From: Caryophanales bacterium UBA6768
Lineage (GTDB): Bacteria; Bacillota; Bacilli; Bacillales_D; Amphibacillaceae
Direction: 5' to 3'
NCBI GenBank assembly: GCA_002453315.1
Contig: DKGO01000077.1
Span: forward strand, 1 to 7,638
DNA length: 7,638 nucleotides
Shown piece by piece: positions 1 to 5,883 of this stretch; the first letter of the stretch is position 1; each line of letters begins with the position of its first letter. Both the position numbers and the translations under genes were made by a program. The notes beneath the pieces were generated by a model. The model did no database searches and had not been told where the DNA came from. It worked only from the letters and a program-made list of their open reading frames with translations.

Positions 1-3000
1 GCAATATAAAACGAACTACCAACATCTAGTTCACTTTCTGCCCAAACTCTTCCATCATGAGTTTGAACTAACTCTTTAACAATTGCCAATCCGATTCCTG
101 CACCACCATACTTATCGCCTGTCGTTGGTGTTTTATAATATCGTTCAAAAATAAATGGAATCAATTCGGCATTAATTCCAATTCCATTGTCCGCAATTTG
201 AAAGATTATTTCTTTATTTTCCTTGTCCAGTTCAACCTTTACGTCTATTTTTCCATCGATTGAAGAGGTGTGATTAGCAGCGTTCCAAATTAAATTAGAA
301 AAAACTTGATCCATTCGTTGTACATCAACAAGAAAAGTAAATGAATCATTTATACCTTCACTTTTAAATGTAAATTGTCGATCTGTTTGGGACATTTCCA
401 ATTTCATTTTTTCCTTGAGATCATCTACCCAACTTCTCACATTCAATTCCTCTAAATCTAACTTAAGCTGTTGTGCTTCTAATCTTGACAAGTCGAATAA
501 ATCAGAAATCAATCGGTTCAATACCTTTATTTTACTATATGCTAGATGTAAATATTGTTCTCTTTCCGTTTCATGAAGTACCCCTTTATCCAATGCTTGA
601 ATATAATTATAAATAACAGTTATTGGTGTACCTAAGTCATGGGCAATATTAGCTAAAAGTAGTGTTCGTGATTCAGCCATCTGTTCTAAATTATGATTAG
701 CAATTTGTAATTCTTCTGTACGCTGTTTGACTTTATCTTCTAATACGACATTTATTCTTTTTAACTCATTGTTCAAATGACTAAGCTGAATTAATGTGTT
801 TACACGAGTTAGTAATTCTTTTCGATCACATGGTTTTGTTAAATAATCATTAGCACCAACTTCAAAGGCAATGATTTTATCACTTAGCTGCGTTTTAGCT
901 GTTAACATTAAAATCGGTAAATCTATTAATGAAAATCGCTTCCTTAATTGTTGACACACTTCATATCCAGACATTTTGGGCATCATAATGTCTAAGATTA
1001 AGAGATCGATTGTTTCATATTGAACAATTTCAAGTACCTCCTGACCACTTGAAGCAGTCATTACTTCATATCCCGCTAAATCAAGTTGGTTCATTAATAC
1101 TTGAAGATTTACGACATCGTCATCGGTGATCAATATTTTGGCTTTCCCTCCTGTTGGAATATCAGGTTGTAAAGTAGATATTGGTACAGGGGATCTAATA
1201 TCAGAAAAAGTATCTGTCGTAGCTGATACTTCCTCGATCACTTGCCCACCTTGAAAAACAGGAAGGGTAAAGCTAAAAGTACTTCCTTTACCAACAGTAG
1301 AATCGACAGTTAATTTGCCACCATGTTTTTCAACTAAATGCTTTGTTATATTAAGCCCAATGCCAGACCCCTCAAATTCTCTCGTTTCTCCGTCTTCCAC
1401 TTGATAAAACTGATCAAAAATAATTTCCTGTTGCTGCTTTGGAATTCCTTTACCCGTATCTTCTACATTTATTTTGATAAACTCTTTTTCAACAGATGCT
1501 GAAATAATCACTTTACCTTCTTCCGTATACTTTATTGCATTTCCAATTAAATTATATAAAATTTGTTGTACTCTACTTCCATCTGCATAAACAATTAAAC
1601 TAGCCTCACTATTAATTTGATTAACCAATTGAATCGACTTGTTTTTTAACAGTGGTTGACAAATTGTTAAAACAATATTTGTTATTTCATATATTCGAAC
1701 AGGGCCTAACCTCATTTTCAATTGATCATTTTTTAAATTGGAATAATCTAAAATGTCATTGATCAAATGAGACAATCTTTTTCCGCTCGTTATAATCATT
1801 GATAAATGAGCATTCATTTTTGTATTCAACTGTCCAACAGCACCATCACGCATCGTTTCGGCGATACCGATAATTCCATTTAAAGGGGTTTGTAGCTCAT
1901 GTGATGTAATGGTTAAAAATTCATCCTTTAGCTTGTCGGTTCGTTTTAGGTTTTCTAATGCTTCTCTTTGTATCTCATTTGCCTCCTGTACTGCCTTTTC
2001 CTTTTGCTCTCTAAATATTTTGTACTTATCTCCTAAAGCAAATGAAAGAAGAATAACTTCTAGAGTGGTTGTCATTTGCCAAGCATATTTTGTTAATAAT
2101 GTAAGTGGAATGAGCCCGACATCTACCATCAGAGAAATGAAAACACCAAGTAAAAAAAGTCCCCAGGCGATTAATAAGTAACGGGCTGGACGAAAACTTA
2201 CTCGTAACGATTGGGCAGAAGAATATAGTATTATAAATATAGTAAGGATCACTAAAATAATTGCAGCATACACGGACCAGGTAAATGTAAATTGTCGTAT
2301 TATAAATGCGATAACATTTAAACTAATAAGTAATTTGAAAATATAGTCTATTTTCTTCATTCTTTCACGAACAGCAAGAAAAGATCGAATAAATAATAAT
2401 CCACCGATATTACTTAAGTACATTAATTCGGTAACATTTATTGTATCTTTGCCAAACCGATCAGGCCACAAATATTGATAACCCAAACCTGTATCCGCTA
2501 AAAACAATAGCGTATTTAAGAAAACAAATAAAACGTAATATAAATAACTTCGATCACGAATGGAAAAGTAAAGAAATAGATTATATAAGGCCATAATTAC
2601 AGATAGACCAAATAATCCCCCTAATATCGCATACTCATTTTGCGATTTTGCATGAAATGCAGTATAATCCCAAAGCGTAAGAGGAATCTGTACTGAACTT
2701 CCCGTTAAGATTTGTAAGTAAACAACCTTCGTTTCACCAACTTTAATTTCGATAGGTGTTACGAAGTTTCGATGTTCAATCTCCCGTTCTATAAAAGGAT
2801 AATTATTCCCTGTCTTTATAGTCTCAAACTCCCCTGTGTCGGTATTCAACGTATGAATATGAAGGTGATTAGTTTTGGGAGCCTCGATTTCAAGTAACCA
2901 ATTTTCTGTACTAGATTGATTGCCAACTTGAAAACGCACCCAATAAGTGTGTAAATCATAACCAAAATTCGGTCTGCCTTTTCCCTCATAACGCTTAAAT

Positions 3001-3221
3001 TTGTCATTATATTTATCCGAAGCAATCTCATCCACTGTATAGTCGAATTCTTCGACAAACAACATTTCAATATGCTGATCTAAAATAACCTTTTCTGTTA
3101 AGTCGTCTAATAAGACGGCATCACTTTTAGGCTCTTCAGCCTTCACTTGATCTGTATATATCACAGTGTTTAATAAAAGACTGAATAATAGAATAATCAA
3201 GAATATATATCGTCTATGCAA
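1..3221 (-). CDS. Hybrid sensor histidine kinase, 7TM-DISM type, two kinase cores (C-terminus cut by window edge)
   Basis: Membrane sensor kinase, with 1073 residues visible and an unbroken frame. Residues 1-28 are a signal peptide ending QVKA. About 45-175 is a DISMED2-type extracellular domain, with GRPNFGYDLHTYWVRFQVGN and an FxxREIEHRNF strand. About 195-400 is a seven-helix 7TM-DISM region, followed by a coiled coil to about 436. First kinase core: phospho-acceptor H441 in SHELQTPLNG, N561 in the N box, D588 in DTGKG, GSGIG at 618-622. Receiver about 697-815: acidic residues D700-D702, phospho-acceptor D744 in LLILDIMMPK, T774, K796 in LTKP. A second coiled coil leads to a second HisKA, H861 in AHDLGTP, and a second ATPase with N980, D1011 in DNGIGI and GGAGIG at 1039-1044. 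The visible end, GSSFYI, is the usual final strand of the ATPase fold, so few residues need be missing unless more domains follow. The start is TTG at 3221: a G-rich Shine-Dalgarno lies 7 nt upstream and a TGA closes the frame just above it. Domain names are from family knowledge. Ligand and output are unknown. Confidence 0.93.
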   Translation of the reverse strand, partial: MHRRYIFLIILLFSLLLNTVIYTDQVKAEEPKSDAVLLDDLTEKVILDQHIEMLFVEEFDYTVDEIASDKYNDKFKRYEGKGRPNFGYDLHTYWVRFQVGNQSSTENWLLEIEAPKTNHLHIHTLNTDTGEFETIKTGNNYPFIEREIEHRNFVTPIEIKVGETKVVYLQILTGSSVQIPLTLWDYTAFHAKSQNEYAILGGLFGLSVIMALYNLFLYFSIRDRSYLYYVLFVFLNTLLFLADTGLGYQYLWPDRFGKDTINVTELMYLSNIGGLLFIRSFLAVRERMKKIDYIFKLLISLNVIAFIIRQFTFTWSVYAAIILVILTIFIILYSSAQSLRVSFRPARYLLIAWGLFLLGVFISLMVDVGLIPLTLLTKYAWQMTTTLEVILLSFALGDKYKIFREQKEKAVQEANEIQREALENLKRTDKLKDEFLTITSHELQTPLNGIIGIAETMRDGAVGQLNTKMNAHLSMIITSGKRLSHLINDILDYSNLKNDQLKMRLGPVRIYEITNIVLTICQPLLKNKSIQLVNQINSEASLIVYADGSRVQQILYNLIGNAIKYTEEGKVIISASVEKEFIKINVEDTGKGIPKQQQEIIFDQFYQVEDGETREFEGSGIGLNITKHLVEKHGGKLTVDSTVGKGSTFSFTLPVFQGGQVIEEVSATTDTFSDIRSPVPISTLQPDIPTGGKAKILITDDDVVNLQVLMNQLDLAGYEVMTASSGQEVLEIVQYETIDLLILDIMMPKMSGYEVCQQLRKRFSLIDLPILMLTAKTQLSDKIIAFEVGANDYLTKPCDRKELLTRVNTLIQLSHLNNELKRINVVLEDKVKQRTEELQIANHNLEQMAESRTLLLANIAHDLGTPITVIYNYIQALDKGVLHETEREQYLHLAYSKIKVLNRLISDLFDLSRLEAQQLKLDLEELNVRSWVDDLKEKMKLEMSQTDRQFTFKSEGINDSFTFLVDVQRMDQVFSNLIWNAANHTSSIDGKIDVKVELDKENKEIIFQIADNGIGINAELIPFIFERYYKTPTTGDKYGGAGIGLAIVKELVQTHDGRVWAESELDVGSSFYI

Positions 3222-3226
3222 TTCTA

Positions 3227-3237
3227 ATCCCCCCCTT
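3227..3237 (-). promoter_or_regulatory. Ribosome binding site of the kinase gene, with a run of seven G
   Basis: On the minus strand the sequence AAGGGGGGGATTAGAA precedes the TTG codon at 3221. The purine block matches the anti-Shine-Dalgarno end of 16S rRNA and decides the start, because no ATG or GTG is in frame nearby. An ATG at 3240 on the same strand is in another frame and stops after eight codons. The G7 homopolymer could slip in replication and change the spacing, which is inference. Confidence 0.7.
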
Positions 3238-3308
3238 CATAACTGAATAATTACACAATTATTGAAAGCTACTAGAACACCAACCTTTTACCCGTCAATG
3301 ATACTTTT

Positions 3309-3337
3309 ATTCTACCGATACCTCTATGTAATATCAA
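3309..3337 (-). promoter_or_regulatory. Sigma-A-type promoter of the sensor kinase gene
   Basis: On the minus strand TTGATA (3337-3332) is followed by a 17-nt spacer and TAGAAT (3314-3309). Each hexamer matches five of six consensus bases and the spacing is ideal. Transcription would start near 3302, giving a leader of about 80 nt before the TTG start at 3221. It lies downstream of the 3487-3550 hairpin, so the kinase is probably its own transcription unit. Confidence 0.65.
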
Positions 3338-3486
3338 TTTGAAGATAAGGAAAAAGTTAAGGTCGGCGACATAACAATCGAGTCTTCGTGTAGAAATAAA
3401 ATATGTTTGCCTTTTATTAACATGCACTGGGAAAATCAAGATTAAGTTTTATAGAGTCGTTTTATTTTTATAACCCCTCAATTTAA
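3338..3486. other. Intergenic stretch with no recognised element
   Basis: AT-rich sequence between the kinase promoter and the hairpin. I found no ORF with a ribosome site, no RNA gene and no convincing repeat on either strand. It may hold upstream regulatory sites for the kinase, but nothing in the sequence shows this. Confidence 0.5.
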
Positions 3487-3550
3487 CCTAAAAGCTTCCT
3501 TATAAGTAAGTGGGGCGTCATTGTCTTGTCTACTTATAAGGAAGCCTAGG
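3487..3550 (-). terminator. Long hairpin, probable terminator after the 190-residue lipoprotein gene
   Basis: A perfect 15-bp inverted repeat, GCTTCCTTATAAGTA at 3494-3508 and its complement at 3531-3545, encloses a 22-nt loop. An outer CCTA/TAGG pair (3487-3490 with 3547-3550) extends the stem past a small internal loop. Read on the minus strand, the hairpin starts about 100 nt after the stop codon at 3650 and is followed by TTTTAGGTT, a short U-tract. The loop is long for an intrinsic terminator, so a processed or protein-bound hairpin is also possible. Confidence 0.5.
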
Positions 3551-3649
3551 CGAATGCATTTGAATTTTTTCATCAAGTACCCACTCTTTTTTAAGTTCAA
3601 TCACTTTCATACCTTGTGATTCATTTAGGGTCCAATGAAAATGAATCGT

Positions 3650-4222
3650 TTAATAAATAAGATACCTAGTATGCACCGTTACCAGATCACCATAATCTGT
3701 AACCATTATTAAAAATAAGTGATCATCATTATCAATAGTATAACTTAATAAATCATGATCTTCTTCTTCATAAAACTCCTTTTCTACCTCATCTGATTGC
3801 GGATGTCCATTAAAATAATCATCATATAATGCTTCTAAATCGGCTAAAGCCATCGACGTACTTATATTAATAGACCCCTGTTCTTCATCATCACCATAAG
3901 CTGTCACTTCTGAATCATCCGGAAGTGGTACATCACTAGGAATCAAACTCGACAGTTCAATATCTTCTCCTGTTTGATCAAAGGGCGATTTTTCACTTCC
4001 TCCATCATCATCTGCAACAACATCTTCTGCTTCCTCGGATGTGTTTGTTTCAGCATCTTCGTCTTGATCATCTTCTGTATTATTTGATCCATTTGTTTCA
4101 ACATTTTCGCTTGTATCTGTATCAACAGAATTGGCATTATCCACAACTTCAAAACTACACCCTGACACTACCGTAACTAACAATAATGATAAAACTACTA
4201 TAATCAATCGATTGGAAAACAA
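3650..4222 (-). CDS. Acidic lipoprotein, 190 residues, unknown function
   Basis: Predicted membrane-anchored lipoprotein. From a TTG start at 4222 it has a 21-residue signal peptide (N-region FSNR, then a hydrophobic core) and a good lipobox VVSGC with C22 as the lipidated residue. Residues 23 to about 90 form a low-complexity linker very rich in Asp, Glu, Asn and Thr. Residues 90-190 look like a compact alpha/beta domain beginning SSLIPSDVPLPDD and ending HTRYLIY; I cannot name the family. The frame is open up to an ATG at 4375, but that start has no Shine-Dalgarno and would bury the signal peptide behind 51 residues. The TTG at 4222 aligns with the TTG start of the short paralogue at 4616, both exactly 22 codons before and including the lipobox Cys. 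A GTG at 4231 is another option. The next gene upstream is the short paralogue. Confidence 0.8.
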   Translation of the reverse strand: MFSNRLIIVVLSLLLVTVVSGCSFEVVDNANSVDTDTSENVETNGSNNTEDDQDEDAETNTSEEAEDVVADDDGGSEKSPFDQTGEDIELSSLIPSDVPLPDDSEVTAYGDDEEQGSINISTSMALADLEALYDDYFNGHPQSDEVEKEFYEEEDHDLLSYTIDNDDHLFLIMVTDYGDLVTVHTRYLIY

Positions 4223-4297
4223 ATAAAACACTCTTTTTAATTTTGTCTCAAAGCCCTGAAATCTAACGATTAAACCTTTGGGGAACGCATCAGGCGC

Positions 4298-4326
4298 TTG
4301 CGGAACTAAAATTTGGATTTCCGCAA
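4298..4326. repeat. 8-bp inverted repeat upstream of the lipoprotein start
   Basis: TTGCGGAA at 4298-4305 and TTCCGCAA at 4319-4326, separated by 13 nt. It has no U-tract on either side, so it is not a terminator. It lies between the TATAAT-like site at 4400 and the chosen TTG start at 4222, so it could be an operator or a leader hairpin. It could also be chance. No regulator can be named. Confidence 0.35.
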
Positions 4327-4399
4327 ATAAAGAGAATGAATAACGATTTTCAATATCATAATTGAAGTTTTTCATAATAAAGAGAAGTAGCTATGAAAA

Positions 4400-4405
4400 A
4401 TTATA
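4400..4405 (-). promoter_or_regulatory. Perfect TATAAT -10 element, candidate promoter of the 190-residue lipoprotein gene
   Basis: TATAAT on the minus strand, with a start expected near 4393 and a leader of about 170 nt to the TTG at 4222. No good -35 lies 16-18 nt upstream; the best is TTAGCG with a 19-nt spacer. A perfect TTGACA sits at 4448-4443 but 37 nt away, too far for a normal promoter. Confidence 0.35.
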
Positions 4406-4469
4406 CTACTCCCCTTAGATATCTCGCTAATTCTTGTTAGAATGTCAAGTCAACAGCAGTTATAAAATT

Positions 4470-4616
4470 TTACTCTTTATCCATCGTCCCAACATCCTTT
4501 TCGTCTTCCTGTGAAGCGCCGTTATCGGGTGAGTCAACCACTTCAAAATTACATTCAGCGACAAATCCTAGGAAAGCAATTGTGATGAATAGTCGTATGG
4601 TACGTTTGTAAATCAA
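4470..4616 (-). CDS. Short lipoprotein-like ORF, 48 residues, truncated paralogue of the downstream lipoprotein
   Basis: A small ORF from TTG at 4616 to TAA at 4470, closed above by an in-frame TAG. The N-terminus IYKRTIRL plus a hydrophobic core looks like a lipoprotein signal, with the Cys at residue 22. After the Cys it reads NFEVVD, matching SFEVVD after the lipobox Cys of the 190-residue protein downstream. The bases around the TTG codon and the preceding AGTG block are also similar. The mature part is only 26 acidic residues and lacks the C-terminal domain of its paralogue. The residue before the Cys is Glu (VAEC) where Gly, Ala or Ser is expected; GAA is one base from GGA. The Shine-Dalgarno is weak. 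It could be a real short lipopeptide or the 5' end of a decayed duplicate; I lean slightly to a decaying copy. Confidence 0.5.
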   Translation of the reverse strand: MIYKRTIRLFITIAFLGFVAECNFEVVDSPDNGASQEDEKDVGTMDKE

Positions 4617-4661
4617 ATTAACACACTATCTAATAGTTGTTTGTATGATACATCAATCTTC

Positions 4662-4691
4662 AGTAGATTTTTAACTATGATCCTTTGGCAA
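4662..4691 (-). promoter_or_regulatory. Weak candidate promoter of the 48-residue ORF
   Basis: TTGCCA (4691-4686, five of six bases) followed after 18 nt by TCTACT (4667-4662, four of six bases). Transcription would start about 40 nt before the TTG at 4616. No terminator is visible between this and the gene upstream, so readthrough from the 198-residue lipoprotein gene is equally possible. Confidence 0.25.
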
Positions 4692-4802
4692 AGTTCTATT
4701 TTTTGTTCTAAATATCACACCATTACATATATTTTTGTCCGCTTAATAACCACTCCTTATACACCTATGCCTGATCCATTCATAATCCTTTAGCCACCTG
4801 GA

Positions 4803-5399
4803 TTAAAAATCACCACAGTCTAAATAAAATACAGCTAATCCTGTAGATGCTCCGGCACCTGGATTATCCTGTAACTCAGCTTCGCCATAGACAACGGGGC
4901 CCTCTTCCTCAGCGTAAACAAACTCCCAAACTTCCGAACCTAAAGAACCGTACCCTTCGCCATCAATCTCGAAAAAAATATTACTTTCATTCGTATTAAT
5001 TGAACCATCTGCATTTAAATTAAAACCAAAATTGAATTCACTATTAGGCCCTTTTAAATTTATACCGATACTACCACCGGCTAAATCCATACAGAGCATC
5101 TCATCTACCACAACACTCTCTGAGTCCCATTCAAAAACATATTCTTGACCCTCATCTAACCTTGTGAGACCAAGGCTTCTAAGTTGTTGTCGAAAAACAT
5201 CATTTTCAATATCACCGACTGAACTACCATCGGAAGCAGCACCCTCATCGGCGGGGTCTTCTTCCTGGGTTGGCGTTTCCGTGGCCGCTGATTCTTCGGT
5301 GCCACTGTCATCTGAATCGGCACTATCACTACTACAACCAATGATCAACCCGAGAACGAGAATCATTAAAAGTGTTAATAATAAACTTTTTAATCGCAT
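4803..5399 (-). CDS. Lipoprotein, 198 residues, unknown function
   Basis: Predicted outer-face membrane lipoprotein. The signal peptide is MRLKSLLL followed by a hydrophobic core and lipobox LIIGC, with C22 lipidated. Residues 23 to about 60 are a Ser/Asp/Glu/Ala/Thr-rich linker. Residues 63-198 look like a mainly beta domain (EYVFEWDSESVVVDE, then an NFGFNLN strand, then VWEFVYAEEEG). It has two Cys in the mature part, C103 in DEMLCMDLAGG and C195 in YLDCGDF at the very end, which could form a disulfide outside the cell. The ATG at 5399 is preceded by AAGGATGATTTT, a good Shine-Dalgarno with 7-nt spacing. The upstream in-frame ATG at 5441 adds 14 residues, lacks such a site and would spoil the signal peptide. 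It is not similar to the two paralogous lipoprotein ORFs beside it except in general design. I do not recognise the domain. No terminator is evident after the stop. Confidence 0.85.
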   Translation of the reverse strand: MRLKSLLLTLLMILVLGLIIGCSSDSADSDDSGTEESAATETPTQEEDPADEGAASDGSSVGDIENDVFRQQLRSLGLTRLDEGQEYVFEWDSESVVVDEMLCMDLAGGSIGINLKGPNSEFNFGFNLNADGSINTNESNIFFEIDGEGYGSLGSEVWEFVYAEEEGPVVYGEAELQDNPGAGASTGLAVFYLDCGDF

Positions 5400-5404
5400 A
5401 AAAT

Positions 5405-5412
5405 CATCCTTC
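5405..5412 (-). promoter_or_regulatory. Ribosome binding site that fixes the start of the 198-residue lipoprotein
   Basis: GAAGGATG on the minus strand, with the AAGGA core 7 nt from the ATG at 5399. It supports this ATG over the in-frame ATG at 5441. Confidence 0.75.
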
Positions 5413-5461
5413 AATTTATTTTTTATGTAACCAAAGGTCATTTAAACAAAGGAATGATTGA

Positions 5462-5617
5462 CCACTCCCTGCTAAAATTGTTTCATCGATTTACAGAGGA
5501 AAAACAGAACAACTTGATTACTTTCAACGTTCTGTCTCATCGTTGTTGGCAATATCACTAGAAAACCATCTAGTCATTACAATTGCAAATCCTTCTCTTC
5601 ATGAAATTTCGGAATAA
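5462..5617 (+). pseudogene. Possible plus-strand gene remnant, 51 codons before a TAA
   Basis: One plus-strand frame is open from after a TGA at 5459 to a TAA at 5615, with no ATG. It reads as protein-like sequence, including GKTEQLDYFQRSVSSLLAIS and NHLVITIANPSLHEISE, with helix-like then strand-like character. An overlapping frame starts at an ATG at 5454 and gives 35 codons to a TAG at 5559, with AAAGGA directly against the ATG. A frameshifted remnant of a lost gene would explain both. No family was recognised and chance is not excluded in a stretch this short. Confidence 0.25.
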
Positions 5618-5829
5618 ATCATGATCTCTTATAATCAATAACAACTAATAAACGTTAAATCTAAGTTAAAACAAACATTATTTTGAGAAATGTTTTAGAT
5701 GATACTTAGTCGTTAAAATTGAACCTTTCTTTCTCAATTAAATACCTGTAATTTTTAGAATATTATCTGAACATAAAAATGTTTTTTTTGGCCAAAATGA
5801 TTCTTTTCTAACAGAGGTATGAAGTATAT
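5618..5829. other. AT-rich intergenic stretch without a recognised gene
   Basis: This holds homopolymer runs and a weak 7-bp AT-only inverted repeat (AAACATT 5673-5679 with AATGTTT 5689-5695). No ORF with a ribosome site, RNA gene or mobile element end is seen. Confidence 0.5.
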
Positions 5830-5865
5830 AAAAAGTAGAAGATATTTCATAATCTTCTACCTTTT
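5830..5865 (-). terminator. Rho-independent terminator of the LRR surface protein gene
   Basis: Read on the minus strand, GTAGAAGAT and ATCTTCTAC (5860-5852 with 5843-5835) form a perfect 9-bp stem with an 8-nt loop, followed directly by TTTTTATAT. It begins about 24 nt after the TAA at 5884. The other side also has CTTTT, so weak action on plus-strand transcripts is possible. Confidence 0.85.
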
Positions 5866-5883
5866 ACACATTTGAATGAAAAA

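Noticed and set aside
1909..2181. Plus-strand ORF of 90 codons
   Set aside because: It lies antisense inside the sensor kinase, over the conserved HisKA region and the last membrane helices, and has no ribosome site.
2846..3070. Minus-strand ORF of 74 codons
   Set aside because: It is another frame of the kinase extracellular domain, whose own frame carries the DISMED2-like motifs.
3271..3298. Second promoter TTGACG-16-TCTAGT for the kinase
   Set aside because: The -10 matches only four of six bases and it lies inside the leader made from the much better promoter at 3309-3337.
3943..4152. Minus-strand ORF rich in Met, Lys and Gln
   Set aside because: It is a frame-shifted reading of the low-complexity acidic linker of the lipoprotein.
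4223..4375. N-terminal extension of the 190-residue lipoprotein from ATG 4375
   Set aside because: It has no Shine-Dalgarno, would put 51 residues before the signal peptide, and the TTG at 4222 is matched by the paralogue start at 4616. It is not fully excluded.
5164..5430. Plus-strand ORF of 88 codons over the 198-residue lipoprotein
   Set aside because: It is antisense to a gene with a clear signal peptide and ribosome site, and its composition mirrors the Ser/Asp-rich linker.
5673..5695. Hairpin AAACATT/AATGTTT as a terminator
   Set aside because: It has only seven pairs, nearly all A-T, and no proper U-tract on either strand.
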